NCBI RefSeq assembly: GCF_001809535.1
Contig: NZ_KV797907.1
Span: forward strand, 60,304 to 124,303
Direction: 5' to 3'
DNA: 64,000 nucleotides
DNA from: Aerococcus sp. HMSC062A02
GTDB lineage: Bacteria; Bacillota; Bacilli; Lactobacillales; Aerococcaceae
Under the pieces are notes generated by a model that was not told the DNA's origin, ran no database searches, and was given only the letters and a program-made list of their open reading frames with translations. The translations under genes and the position numbers were made by a program. Positions within the stretch are counted from its first letter, which is position 1; each line of letters starts with the position of its first letter. This document shows positions 30,970 to 40,191 of this stretch, piece by piece.

Positions 30970-31677
30970 ATGAAAAAGGTGTTAATCGTTGATGATGAAA
31001 AAGCCATTTCTGATATCATCAAATATAATTTAGAAAAAGAAGGCTATGAGACCTATGTCGCCTCAGATGGTGAGATGGCTTTGGATTACTTTGAAGAATG
31101 TGAACCAGACCTGATCTTATTGGACCTCATGCTACCTAAGAAAGATGGGATTGAGGTTTGCCGGGAAATTCGCAAGGAGAGCCAAGTCCCTATCATTATG
31201 CTGACGGCTAAGAGCGATGAAATTGACAAGGTGCTAGGACTTGAGATGGGCGCGGATGACTATGTGACTAAACCCTTCTCCAACCGGGAGCTTTCTGCCC
31301 GTGTCAAGGCTAACCTACGTCGTTCAGCTATTGCAGCTGAACCGGAAGCTAAGGAGGAGAAGACCCACAATATTGAAGTAGGTGACTTGGTCATCCATGA
31401 AGAGGCCTATATGGTGTCTAAGAATGGGGAAGATATTGAGCTGACCCACCGTGAATTCGAACTTCTCCACTACTTAGCTCGCCATATTGGTCAAGTGATG
31501 ACCCGGGAGCACCTCCTGCAAACTGTTTGGGGCTATGACTACTTCGGGGATGTGCGCACCGTGGATGTTACAGTCCGCCGACTCCGGGAAAAAATTGAAA
31601 CGTCACCTTCCCATCCTGAAATTTTGATGACTAGACGGGGCGTCGGTTACTTCATCCAAGACCTCAATCAGGAGTAG
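30970..31677 (+). CDS. walR: Essential response regulator WalR (YycF/VicR)
   Basis: A 235-residue OmpR-family regulator of cell-wall metabolism. It has the DDE acidic cluster at 8-10, phospho-acceptor Asp52 in [37 protein letters not shown] (quoted in parts: [15 protein letters not shown]) and a winged helix ending in RRGVGYFIQ. It binds TGTWAH-N5-TGTWAH sites. AAAGGAG precedes the ATG. It heads an operon with walK, walH, walI and probably the DUF2207 gene. Confidence 0.97.
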   Translation: MKKVLIVDDEKAISDIIKYNLEKEGYETYVASDGEMALDYFEECEPDLILLDLMLPKKDGIEVCREIRKESQVPIIMLTAKSDEIDKVLGLEMGADDYVTKPFSNRELSARVKANLRRSAIAAEPEAKEEKTHNIEVGDLVIHEEAYMVSKNGEDIELTHREFELLHYLARHIGQVMTREHLLQTVWGYDYFGDVRTVDVTVRRLREKIETSPSHPEILMTRRGVGYFIQDLNQE

Positions 31678-31680
31678 GCC

Positions 31681-33543
31681 ATGGCGAAGAAAGGCATCCC
31701 ATTTTATAAATCGGTCCTCTTTAAGATTCCGATGATCTTTATCCTTGTGGTGCTCCTCTCGCTCCAAATTATTGGGGCTTATTTTATCAAGCAGCTCGAA
31801 TCTGAAATGCTAGCTTCTTTTGATGAGCAGGTTAGTGTGCAGATGAGCTTCTTGGAGGAATCTGCCCGGCCCATATTGGATGATGACAACTTGGATAACC
31901 AGGAGAAGGCGGACCGTCTAAATACGATCTTTCACCGCTTCAATTCTAATAATATCCTGGAGTCTCAGATTTTGGATCGCAATGGTTTTTTGGTGGCGAG
32001 CTCCAGCCCCAACAGTCAGGCGCACTTGGGTCAACGGGTGACCAGGGAGGATATCGACCAGACTCTCTACAATAATACAGCTTCTTCGCGTGAAATTTAT
32101 GATACCGAGCAGAATATCCGGGTGAAACAGTATGTGGCGCCTATCCTATCTTCGGATTCCTCAGGGCAATTGGTCGGCGTATTAAATCTGCGGGTTAATA
32201 TTGAGAGCGTTTACCGGCAAATTCAAAACATTATTATCATCTATTTGACCTCATCGGCTGTTTCCCTCTTATTTACTATTGTCTTGGCCTTCTTGATTTC
32301 AACTGGGATTACCCGCCCGCTCAAGGCCATGAAGGACCAAGCCGAAAAAATTGCGGATGGGGACTTCAATGGTCAAGTACAAGTTTATAGTGATGATGAA
32401 ATCGGCAATCTTGCGGAGTCCATCAACTACCTGTCTGTCCGCGTTAAGGAAGCTCAAGAGTCTACTGAGTCGGAGCGTCAGCGTCTGGATTCGGTGCTCA
32501 AGCACATGACCGATGGGGTAATGGCAACGGACCGGCGGGGGCGAATTATCCTAACCAACCGTAAGGCCCTGGACTTTATCTCAGCCTCAGAAGAGGAAGT
32601 GATGGGTCACTCCATTATGGAAGTCCTCAAATTACAGGACCGCTATACTTTCCGTGAACTCTTTGATAGTAATGACGAGATTCTAATCGATATGTCCACC
32701 CCTGACCAAGAATCGGTGATCAAGGGTGAGTATTCGATCATCCAGCGAGACAGTGGCTTTATCTCTGGCCTAGTCTGGGTTTTGACAGATGTTACCGAAG
32801 GGGAAAAGATTGAGCGTGACCGACGGCAATTTGTTTCTAATGTTTCCCATGAATTGCGAACACCTTTGACCAGTGTGCGGTCTTATAGTGAAGCATTGGC
32901 AGATGGGGCGATAGCTGACCAAGACCTGGCGGTAGAATTTTTGGGCGTTATCCAAAACGAAACCGACCGAATGATCCGGATGATTGGCGACCTCCTCCAC
33001 CTATCTAATATGGATTCGGGTAAGGAACAGTTGAACTTTGAACTGGTTTCTTTTACGGCCCTGGTCTCCCATGTCCTCGACCGTTTCGATATGATGATGC
33101 AGTCTGGGCAATTTGGGACTGACCGTTCCTTTACCATTGTCCGTGAATTGGCAGGGGATGATTACTTTGTCGAGATTGACCAGGACCGAATGACTCAGGT
33201 CATTGATAATATTATTAATAATGCCATTAAGTATTCACCGGATGGCGGAACGATTACGGTCCGACTGATGTCGACCCACAATGAAGTCACCCTCAGTGTC
33301 CAGGACCAAGGTTTGGGCGTGCCACAGAAGAGCATTCCTCATCTTTTTGACCGCTTCTACCGGGTAGATAAGGCCAGGTCTAGGGCCCAAGGTGGGACTG
33401 GTCTGGGCTTAGCCATCGCCAAGGAAGTGATTGAGATGCACCATGGCCGCATTTGGGTCAACAGTATTGAGAATAAGGGGTCGACCTTCTTTGTCAGTCT
33501 CCCTTATGTTGAATTCTATGGAGAGGATGAGTGGGGCGAATGA
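31681..33543 (+). CDS. walK: Sensor histidine kinase WalK (YycG/VicK)
   Basis: A 620-residue kinase with two transmembrane helices (about 14-35 and 184-207) enclosing an extracellular PAS-like sensor. This is followed by HAMP, PAS (about 265-370), HisKA with His390 in VSHELRTPLTSV, and HATPase with N, G1 (DQGLGVP), F and G2 (GTGLGLAIAKEV) boxes. The two-helix form with an extracellular domain matches staphylococcal and bacillar WalK rather than the single-helix streptococcal VicK. It starts 3 nt after walR. Confidence 0.96.
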   Translation: MAKKGIPFYKSVLFKIPMIFILVVLLSLQIIGAYFIKQLESEMLASFDEQVSVQMSFLEESARPILDDDNLDNQEKADRLNTIFHRFNSNNILESQILDRNGFLVASSSPNSQAHLGQRVTREDIDQTLYNNTASSREIYDTEQNIRVKQYVAPILSSDSSGQLVGVLNLRVNIESVYRQIQNIIIIYLTSSAVSLLFTIVLAFLISTGITRPLKAMKDQAEKIADGDFNGQVQVYSDDEIGNLAESINYLSVRVKEAQESTESERQRLDSVLKHMTDGVMATDRRGRIILTNRKALDFISASEEEVMGHSIMEVLKLQDRYTFRELFDSNDEILIDMSTPDQESVIKGEYSIIQRDSGFISGLVWVLTDVTEGEKIERDRRQFVSNVSHELRTPLTSVRSYSEALADGAIADQDLAVEFLGVIQNETDRMIRMIGDLLHLSNMDSGKEQLNFELVSFTALVSHVLDRFDMMMQSGQFGTDRSFTIVRELAGDDYFVEIDQDRMTQVIDNIINNAIKYSPDGGTITVRLMSTHNEVTLSVQDQGLGVPQKSIPHLFDRFYRVDKARSRAQGGTGLGLAIAKEVIEMHHGRIWVNSIENKGSTFFVSLPYVEFYGEDEWGE

Positions 33544-35003
33544 GAAAACATTGGGGACGTTTTGTTAATATCATTTTGATCTTGCTCGTTGCCTTTAGCC
33601 TCTTAGCAACTTTTGCTATCTTTAGTCCGACTTTTCGGGTCTTCAATGCCTTCCCAGGCTTTGGGCAAAATAAAGACCAAGACCAACAGCAAGTGGCTAC
33701 TGGGACACTCAATGTGACCCAGCCCAGTTCAGCTCCCTTACAGGTTGTCTTCTCGCCTAAGTCTGTGGTGCGTCACGACAAGGAAGAAGGCTATGTGAAA
33801 TCTTTCAATCCCGACCTGATTAAGCAACTGACCCAGCCCCTCTTTGATTTGTCGAAGACCATTGATGCTGGGAAGATCAAAGAAGAGTCGGAAGACCTCC
33901 GCCAAGCCATCGATAAGAAAAATTTTGTGGAATTTGAATTCTCGGATGAAATCCCCATGGCCTTCTTGCTTAAAGGGGCGCCCGAACTCGATAAATCCCA
34001 CCGCGATTATGTCTTTGACCGGATTATTATGACAGTCGACGATCCCAAAATTTATTTATTGAGTGAAAAAAACGACAAAGCTTTTACTGTGGAAGCCCAA
34101 GAAGAAGGCCCCATTCAAACTATTCAAGACCAGCTCAACCAAGATAAGTCGACTTTTTATGCCGTCCAACCCTTTGAGTGCCGAGAAGGGCGCATCTATT
34201 TAAGCAAGGAAGCTCAAGAATTGGATATCCTGACTTATATGGTTGAGCGGCAACCGATTAATTTTTACTTGAACAAGCTCTTTCCTTCACCGGAGAATAT
34301 TCATGATTATAGTGATGCTAACTATTCCCGCTATTTTTCCGATGGTAAGAGCCTGCTTCTGGACAATAATACCCTGGAATTGGTCTATGCGAGTGACGGT
34401 AGCGATGGGGAAGCCCTCCAGCAGGATGAAGCCATCCAAGAGAGCTTTAACTTGCTAAAAGACTTCCAACCTGCCTATGATTCTTGGAAGTTTACGGACT
34501 TTAGTGGGCAAAGCCAGCAGATCGTCTTCCGTAAATTTATTGCGGGCCTCCCTGTCTTCGGGCCCCACAATGTGTCGAAGATCAAGCTGAAGATCTCTGA
34601 CCAGGGCTTACTAGGACTGAACTTGTCAGCTTTGACTATTCAAACGCCTGTGACGCACTTGTCGGCACCCGTCCGCCTAATGAGCGGCAAGGATGTTGTT
34701 AGAATACTGGCAGAGAATAACTATTCGACCCAGGAGATTGATATGATCCAACTCGGCTACCGCTGGGTGAGAAGCGATAAGTCCAACGCCCTGGTGGAAC
34801 TGGTGCCTAGCTGGCATGTCAAGCTGAAGGGGCGCTGGCATATGTTGGATAACTTGGTGGATATGTCCAAGTACAAGGACCTCCAGACCATCCACCTAGA
34901 CACTAAAGAAAATATCAATATGCAGGGACTCACCGATCACAAGGACCGCGAAAATGGCGAAGAATCTGAAGATATTTCGCTTGATCAAGAACAAGAAGAT
35001 TAG
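33540..35003 (+). CDS. walH: WalK regulatory membrane protein WalH (YycH)
   Basis: About 487 residues: one N-terminal transmembrane helix (about 10-30) and a large extracellular YycH domain. WalH and WalI bind WalK in the membrane and tune its activity. The ATG at 33540 overlaps the walK stop (ATGA); a GTG at 33531 in frame is possible, because the GGAGAGG site is closer to it. Gene order supports the assignment more strongly than sequence, which diverges fast in this family. Confidence 0.88.
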   Translation: MRKHWGRFVNIILILLVAFSLLATFAIFSPTFRVFNAFPGFGQNKDQDQQQVATGTLNVTQPSSAPLQVVFSPKSVVRHDKEEGYVKSFNPDLIKQLTQPLFDLSKTIDAGKIKEESEDLRQAIDKKNFVEFEFSDEIPMAFLLKGAPELDKSHRDYVFDRIIMTVDDPKIYLLSEKNDKAFTVEAQEEGPIQTIQDQLNQDKSTFYAVQPFECREGRIYLSKEAQELDILTYMVERQPINFYLNKLFPSPENIHDYSDANYSRYFSDGKSLLLDNNTLELVYASDGSDGEALQQDEAIQESFNLLKDFQPAYDSWKFTDFSGQSQQIVFRKFIAGLPVFGPHNVSKIKLKISDQGLLGLNLSALTIQTPVTHLSAPVRLMSGKDVVRILAENNYSTQEIDMIQLGYRWVRSDKSNALVELVPSWHVKLKGRWHMLDNLVDMSKYKDLQTIHLDTKENINMQGLTDHKDRENGEESEDISLDQEQED

Positions 35004-35013
35004 GAGGAAAGTC

Positions 35014-35862
35014 ATGGATTTTAGACGTATACAGTACATACTCATTGTGGCTTTCTTAATTTTAGATCTTTTCTTATTGAATATCTTTGTGGGAAAGAAT
35101 TCCGTTTACTTTCTCAATGACTATAACCGGTCCACAGCCCCTAGCGTGCAGAAGGAAATGAATCTGGAAGAGCTAACAGAAACCTCGGTATCAGATGAGA
35201 CGGGAGAATTGCCTTTCGTTGCTGGCCAATTAGACTTAGAAGCCTGGCAGGAAGAGGCTGAGAAGTTAACGGACCAGGAAGTCACGGTGGATTCCAAGGG
35301 CCGGCTCTTTAGTAAATTAGACCGGCCTATTCCGGTCGCTAGTCTCCAAAAAGGAACGGCAGAAGATTCCTGGTCTGTCAGTGATTTTAAAGAAATCAAT
35401 GACTTTAAGGACAGCTCGCAGCTTTTAAATGGCAAAGATTACCAGTTCGCCTATTATAATCCCCGCAAGTCGACCATTACCTACTACCAAGAAGCCTATG
35501 ACGGTCACGGTATTATTGATGGGACCGGGGACTTGATCTTCCACCTTAATGACAAGCAGGAAGTCGACGCCTATGAGCAGAGTTATGCTGGGGAGACCCA
35601 AGTCCAGGGCGAAGACCGCCCCTTAATTTCTGAGAAGCAAGCCATTGAGAACCTCTACCTCAATGATGAGATTCCCAATAAGGCAACGGTAGTTAAGGTT
35701 AAGATTGGCTACCGGACCAGCTTAGCCTTAGACCAGCTTCATATGTACAAACCCATTTGGACTATCTATATTAGACACAATGATGATGAAATTGAAACAG
35801 AATATGTGGATGGTATCAATGGAACAATTATTCAACCGCAGACCACCAATACCGGGACCTAG
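35014..35862 (+). CDS. walI: WalK regulatory membrane protein WalI (YycI)
   Basis: A 282-residue protein with an N-terminal transmembrane helix (IQYILIVAFLILDLFLLNIF) typical of YycI and an extracellular domain ending in QPQTTNTGT. The ATG at 35014 has TAGGAGGAAAG just upstream and gives the expected N-terminus; an in-frame start at 34954 lies within walH. It forms a complex with WalH and WalK. Confidence 0.9.
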   Translation: MDFRRIQYILIVAFLILDLFLLNIFVGKNSVYFLNDYNRSTAPSVQKEMNLEELTETSVSDETGELPFVAGQLDLEAWQEEAEKLTDQEVTVDSKGRLFSKLDRPIPVASLQKGTAEDSWSVSDFKEINDFKDSSQLLNGKDYQFAYYNPRKSTITYYQEAYDGHGIIDGTGDLIFHLNDKQEVDAYEQSYAGETQVQGEDRPLISEKQAIENLYLNDEIPNKATVVKVKIGYRTSLALDQLHMYKPIWTIYIRHNDDEIETEYVDGINGTIIQPQTTNTGT

Positions 35863-35874
35863 GAAGGAGCAGCC

Positions 35875-37524
35875 ATGATCAAAACTTATCTCAAAATAGG
35901 CTTTAGCTTCTTAGTTTTATGCTTAGGGCTCTTCCTGGCTGGCCCCGCTCAAGCTAAGGAGCTGAAAATTACAGATTATCAAGTCGAACTGGCAACGGAT
36001 GAACATGGCGTGATTAAACAAAATGAAGTAATCACTTATGATATCCAAGGTCAAGTGGACCAGCTCCGCCACCAAATTGCCCTAGGCGATGTGGGGGAAG
36101 TGGAGACTTTGAAGATTGACATGCGGAGTGCCGATGCCAAGTCCGCCTTTCCCTTTGCTTTGAGCGATTCCCACGAGGTTGGCACCTTCTTTGCCCAACA
36201 GGATGATAGCATGCTCCAGGTCAATGTCTTCAACAAGATGAGCGACAGTCAGCAGATTGCCCGCTACCAGTCCACCATCAACCGAACTTGGACGAACTAT
36301 GGCAACTATGCGATCTTGAGCTTGCCCCTCCTATCAGCACCTGGGACTGTGGACGAAGCCCGTATCCGCTTGAAATTTCCTAAGCCCATCAAGACCCAGG
36401 ATGCTCAGATCTTAACGACTCCCCAGCAGAAGACCCACTGGCGCTGGGTCAATGACCAGGAGTTAGAGATCCAAGTCCGGGATAAGGGAGCGGGCGATAG
36501 CATTCTTCTGGAAGCCTATATTCCTTCTCAAGTCTTGGCCAACAATCCGACAGTTGGCCCTGAAAGCAAGGGCCAGTCTATTGTTCAAGAGATGGACCAA
36601 GAAGCCGCGCAAAGAGCCAGCAAGCTCAGACGCCAGTCAGTCTTTATTTGGGGTATGGCAGCTCTCTTGGCCATCCTCTTAATTATTCTAGCTTATTTCC
36701 TAGGCCGGGATAAGCACCGTTTAGCCCAAACAGCACCGGCTAGCCATTTGGCTTTAGACCAGGTCCATCCCTACCAAGTCTTGGCTTTGAACACTAAAGC
36801 AAGGTCTAAGGCGCGCTTTTATGGCAGCCTCTTTAGCTTGTACCAGGATGGCTTGATAGATCTAGTGGCCCAAGCTCCATCTGGCAAGAAAAAAGTGGAC
36901 TTATTAGTTGTTCGCCAAGCTGACCAGGCCGCCAGGGGCCAGGACCAGGCCTTGTTGACTGCAGGGCAAAAGTTAGGTGAGGGGCAAAGCTTTTATGTTT
37001 CCGATTTATTAGCTGACAAGTCCCTTAAAGGCTCCTTGGCCAAAGCCCAGACTAAAGCCTTTAAGAGAGTAAAAGCCAAGTCTTTCCCCGTCTCTCGCCG
37101 CAATAAGTGGTACCGGCTCCTGCTTGTGGGCTATTTAATCTTAGCTATGGCAGCAACACTAGCTGCCCTGCTCTTGATGTTGGAGATGGATACCTCTTAT
37201 GGGGCCCTCATCGTCTACGGCCTTTGTCTGGTCTTGGCCCTGGTTTTCTACCGGCGCGCTTTGCCGATCTATACACCCCAGGCTCTCTCTAAGCGGCGCG
37301 CCATCAAAAAATTAGTCCATTATTTAACCCAAAAGGAATGGACTGACCAAGAGATTAATCGATCCGAAAGAGAGCTAAGCCAGCTTTACTTGCTCTCTTG
37401 GTTTACAGGGACCAATGCTTTGTACTATAATAAACTAGTAGCTAGCGGACGTTTACCGCGCCAGCTTCAGAACTGGCCGGACGTCTTGTACGATAAAAAA
37501 TTAAGTGATATGATTTGGAAATAA
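35875..37524 (+). CDS. DUF2207-type membrane protein in the wal operon
   Basis: A 549-residue protein. A signal peptide or N-terminal helix (to about residue 27) is followed by an extracellular beta-rich domain that starts KELKITDYQVELATDEHGVI, typical of DUF2207 proteins. Transmembrane helices follow near 259-280, 410-435 and 440-460, with cytoplasmic segments between them. The function of the family is unknown; members are predicted surface or membrane proteins. AAGGAGC precedes the ATG, 12 nt after walI. In the usual Lactobacillales order yycJ follows walI directly, so this gene is an insertion and may be a lineage-specific partner of the system. Confidence 0.78.
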   Translation: MIKTYLKIGFSFLVLCLGLFLAGPAQAKELKITDYQVELATDEHGVIKQNEVITYDIQGQVDQLRHQIALGDVGEVETLKIDMRSADAKSAFPFALSDSHEVGTFFAQQDDSMLQVNVFNKMSDSQQIARYQSTINRTWTNYGNYAILSLPLLSAPGTVDEARIRLKFPKPIKTQDAQILTTPQQKTHWRWVNDQELEIQVRDKGAGDSILLEAYIPSQVLANNPTVGPESKGQSIVQEMDQEAAQRASKLRRQSVFIWGMAALLAILLIILAYFLGRDKHRLAQTAPASHLALDQVHPYQVLALNTKARSKARFYGSLFSLYQDGLIDLVAQAPSGKKKVDLLVVRQADQAARGQDQALLTAGQKLGEGQSFYVSDLLADKSLKGSLAKAQTKAFKRVKAKSFPVSRRNKWYRLLLVGYLILAMAATLAALLLMLEMDTSYGALIVYGLCLVLALVFYRRALPIYTPQALSKRRAIKKLVHYLTQKEWTDQEINRSERELSQLYLLSWFTGTNALYYNKLVASGRLPRQLQNWPDVLYDKKLSDMIWK

Positions 37525-37537
37525 AGCGAGAACCATT

Positions 37538-37610
37538 CAGGGGAGACCGAGTGGAGGAGAGCGGGACCATAAGCACTCCTTAAAACTGACGTCTGCCCTG
37601 ACTTTTTTAT
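37538..37610 (+). terminator. Large branched terminator-like structure after the DUF2207 gene
   Basis: CAGGGGAGAC (37538-37547) pairs with GTCTGCCCTG (37591-37600), one mismatch, and encloses GAGTG/CACTC (37549-37553 with 37574-37578). ACTTTTTTAT follows directly. It could terminate or attenuate transcription into yycJ. No open reading frame is present. Confidence 0.5.
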
Positions 37611-37647
37611 AGGGCTTACTTAGTCATTATCACTGAGAAGGGATGTT

Positions 37648-38460
37648 ATGATGAGTTCAGAAGATTTTTCAATGCGGATTTCGATGTTAGCCAGTGGCAG
37701 CTCCGGGAACGTGACCTATGTCCAGACTCCCCAGCGTGAAATTCTCGTTGATGCCGGTCTGAGCGGGAAGAAGATTGAACAATTAATGGCCAGTATCGGC
37801 CGGTCCATGCATAATATAGATGCGATCTTTGTGACCCATGAGCACAGTGATCATATCAAGGGGCTGGGGGTCTTAGCCCGCCGCTATAAGCTGGCGATCT
37901 ATGCTAATGAAGAGACCTGGCTAGCCATTGGCGACAAGTGTGGGAAGATTCCTCTCGAGCAGCGCTTCGTGATGGAGCCAGGGGAGCTTTTGACTTTCGG
38001 GGATTTGGATGTGGCGAGCTTTGGGGTGAGTCATGATGCGGCCCAGGCCCAATTCTATGCCTTCCAGAAGGACAATAAGCAATTTGCGATGATGACTGAC
38101 CTTGGCTATGTCAGCGACCGCCAACGCGGCTTCTTGCGGAATTGCGATGCTTATCTGATGGAGAGTAACCACGATACCGATATGCTGAGGATGGGACGCT
38201 ATCCTTGGCATTTGAAACAGCGGATCTTAAGCGATAGTGGCCACTTGTCTAATGAAGCGGGAGCTGAAGCCTTGTCCGAAATGATCGGGGATAAGACCCA
38301 GCATGTTTACCTAGGCCATCTTTCCAAGGATAATAACTTACCCGAACTGGCCATGCAGACAGTGACTTCTGTTCTAAGGGACCATGATTTGGGGGTCAAT
38401 GACCAATTCCTCATCCACAATACCCATCCCGATGAGGCAAGCGACTTATTGACTTTATAA
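37648..38460 (+). CDS. walJ: YycJ/WalJ-type metallo-beta-lactamase-fold hydrolase
   Basis: A 270-residue MBL-fold protein. It has LASGSSGNVTYV, the metal-binding THEHSDHIKG, and later MTDLGYVSD, ESNHD and LGHLSKDNN. It is encoded with walRK in Firmicutes and has 5'-exonuclease or repair-related activity in some species. The ATG at 37648 (or 37651) follows GAGAAGGGA; a start at 37672 would match shorter homologues but has a poor ribosome site. Confidence 0.9.
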   Translation: MMSSEDFSMRISMLASGSSGNVTYVQTPQREILVDAGLSGKKIEQLMASIGRSMHNIDAIFVTHEHSDHIKGLGVLARRYKLAIYANEETWLAIGDKCGKIPLEQRFVMEPGELLTFGDLDVASFGVSHDAAQAQFYAFQKDNKQFAMMTDLGYVSDRQRGFLRNCDAYLMESNHDTDMLRMGRYPWHLKQRILSDSGHLSNEAGAEALSEMIGDKTQHVYLGHLSKDNNLPELAMQTVTSVLRDHDLGVNDQFLIHNTHPDEASDLLTL

Positions 38461-38476
38461 AATAGCCATAATAAAT

Positions 38477-38508
38477 TTCACAAAGATTTCATAATTATCA
38501 CCTACAAT
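38477..38508 (+). promoter_or_regulatory. Candidate htrA promoter with tandem half-sites
   Basis: TACAAT (38503-38508) is a good -10, but no -35 is recognisable. In its place is a direct repeat TTCACA-N5-TTCATA (38477-38493), the 11-bp spacing used by OmpR-family regulators. This points to an activator-dependent promoter. Confidence 0.4.
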
Positions 38509-38541
38509 GAAGCAAAAAATGAGAGTTAGGGGGGTAGCTAA

Positions 38542-39822
38542 ATGCCTGAGGAAAGTCAAAATAAATCATCACTTAAGAAAATATGGACACCAGCTATCGT
38601 GGGAGGCTTAATTGGCGCAAGCTTAGTCGGAGGTGTCGGCTATGCGAGTGGCGCCTTCAATCAAGTGACTTCACAGGACGAGGTAGAAGAGATTGTTCAT
38701 AAGGAATTAGCTAAGAAAGATCAGGGACAAGCCAGTAAAGCAAGTGGGACCCAAGAAGAAGCGTCAGTCAATATAACGACCGATGTTTCCGCTATTGTCG
38801 ACAAGGTCAAAGGTTCTGTTGTTTCTGTCGTTAATCTGGCGGATACTTCAAATAGTGAACTTTATGATCTTTTTGGTTTTAAGAATCCAGGTAGCCAATC
38901 CGCCCAAACTCCCGAAGAACAGTATACGACAGCCTCTGAGGGCTCAGGGGTCATCTATAAAGTGGAAGGCGATCGAGCTTATATCGTGACCAATAACCAT
39001 GTCATCGATGGCCAGGATGCGATTGAAATTATTACCAGTGAAGGGGAGCAAGTTCCAGCTAAATTAGTCGGGGCCGATAAGTTTACCGACTTAGCTGTCT
39101 TGTCGATTCCAGCTGAATATGCGCATACAGTCGCACAATTTGGAGATTCACGCGCCCTATCGGTAGGGGAACCAGCCATTGCCATCGGTTCTCCACTCGG
39201 CTCAGATTTTGCCTCAACGGTGACTTACGGTATTATTTCAGGTCTTGACCGCCAGGTACCTGTGGACTTGGACCAAGATGGGAGTGCTGATTGGCAGGTC
39301 AATGCCATTCAGACGGATGCCGCTATCAATCCTGGGAACTCGGGTGGGGCCCTAGTTAATTCAGCTGGCCAACTTATCGGGATCAATTCCATGAAGATTT
39401 CTACTGCCAATGTTGAAGGCATGGGCTTCGCTATTCCAAGCCATGAAGTCCAAGAAATTATCGCCCAGTTAGAAGAAAATGGGAAGGTCATTCGCCCTAA
39501 ATTTGGGGTACAAATGACCGACCTGCGTCGGATCCCATTAGACCAACAAGAAAACCTGCTCAAGCTACCAAAAGAAGTTGAAAACGGTGTCGTGATTATG
39601 GATGTTATTTCCAACACACCAGCTTCCAAGGCAGGGCTCAAGCCTTATGATGTGATTACTAAATTCAATGGTGAAGCGGTTAATTCTACGGTCGAACTCC
39701 GTCAAAAACTTTACAGCACGGACCCAACGGCTACTGTAACTGTAGAAGTCTACCGCGAAGGTCGGCCAGTGGAAGTTAAAGTTCAACTCGAAGCCCAGTC
39801 TTCCAATGAAACACCAAGTTAA
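38542..39822 (+). CDS. htrA: HtrA/DegP-type serine protease
   Basis: A 426-residue surface protease and chaperone for misfolded exported proteins. A single transmembrane helix (about 17-37) is followed by a low-complexity linker, then a trypsin-like domain with triad His153 (NNHVIDG), Asp183 (FTDLAVL) and Ser267 (PGNSGGAL), and a C-terminal PDZ domain (about 310-415). It starts at an ATG after TTAGGGGGG. Position downstream of yycJ is conserved in Lactobacillales. Confidence 0.96.
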   Translation: MPEESQNKSSLKKIWTPAIVGGLIGASLVGGVGYASGAFNQVTSQDEVEEIVHKELAKKDQGQASKASGTQEEASVNITTDVSAIVDKVKGSVVSVVNLADTSNSELYDLFGFKNPGSQSAQTPEEQYTTASEGSGVIYKVEGDRAYIVTNNHVIDGQDAIEIITSEGEQVPAKLVGADKFTDLAVLSIPAEYAHTVAQFGDSRALSVGEPAIAIGSPLGSDFASTVTYGIISGLDRQVPVDLDQDGSADWQVNAIQTDAAINPGNSGGALVNSAGQLIGINSMKISTANVEGMGFAIPSHEVQEIIAQLEENGKVIRPKFGVQMTDLRRIPLDQQENLLKLPKEVENGVVIMDVISNTPASKAGLKPYDVITKFNGEAVNSTVELRQKLYSTDPTATVTVEVYREGRPVEVKVQLEAQSSNETPS

Positions 39823-39827
39823 TGATT

Positions 39828-39869
39828 AAACCTTAAACACAGGCTAAAGCTGTTGTTTAAGGTTTTTTT
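39828..39869 (+). terminator. Terminator of htrA
   Basis: AAACCTTAAACA pairs with TGTTTAAGGTTT; a T-run follows. Confidence 0.85.
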
Positions 39870-39888
39870 CTGTCCTAAATTGGGAACT

Positions 39889-40093
39889 TGTGTATAAAGA
39901 TGTGGGAAAGTTATGCACAGGCCTGTGTATAGATAGGGTGAAAGCAGTGGAAAACCATCCGTTATGGGGATATACTTGTGAATTGTATTGTGTAGAAAAA
40001 ATAAAAATATAACAGCCAAAGGAGCTAGGATGATTCAGAATGGGGAGAAATTAGGCTTTTGCCTTGTGGAATTGTTGATAAGGTTGTGGATAA
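39889..40093. other. Cluster of DnaA boxes with an AT-rich stretch
   Basis: Three exact TTATNCACA boxes occur: TTATACACA on the minus strand (39889-39897), TTATGCACA on the plus strand (39911-39919) and TTATCCACA on the minus strand (40085-40093). Three one-mismatch boxes join them on the minus strand: CTATACACA (39924-39932), TTCTACACA (39989-39997) and TTATCAACA (40073-40081). The stretch 39994-40013 is almost pure A/T. The 369-nt gap between htrA and trkA holds this cluster and two terminators. No dnaA, dnaN or parB gene is in the window. It may be a DnaA-titrating or regulatory site, or a part of an origin. Confidence 0.6.
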
Positions 40094-40121
40094 GTTGGTC
40101 TGTTCCAAGGAACTGTTATAA

Positions 40122-40170
40122 TAAAAACAAAAACACCTGCAGAAACTGCTTAAGCAGTGTCCGCAGGTGT
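40122..40170 (-). terminator. Terminator of the trkH-trkA operon
   Basis: On the minus strand ACACCTGC / GCAGGTGT, with inner ACTGCTTAAGCAGT, is followed by TTTTTGTTTTTATT. Confidence 0.8.
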
Positions 40171-40191
40171 AGGGATAGTCAAGAAAAGTTT

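Noticed and set aside
39889-40093. Naming the DnaA-box cluster as oriC
   Set aside because: No dnaA or dnaN is near and gene orientation does not reverse around it, so only a DnaA-binding cluster is claimed.
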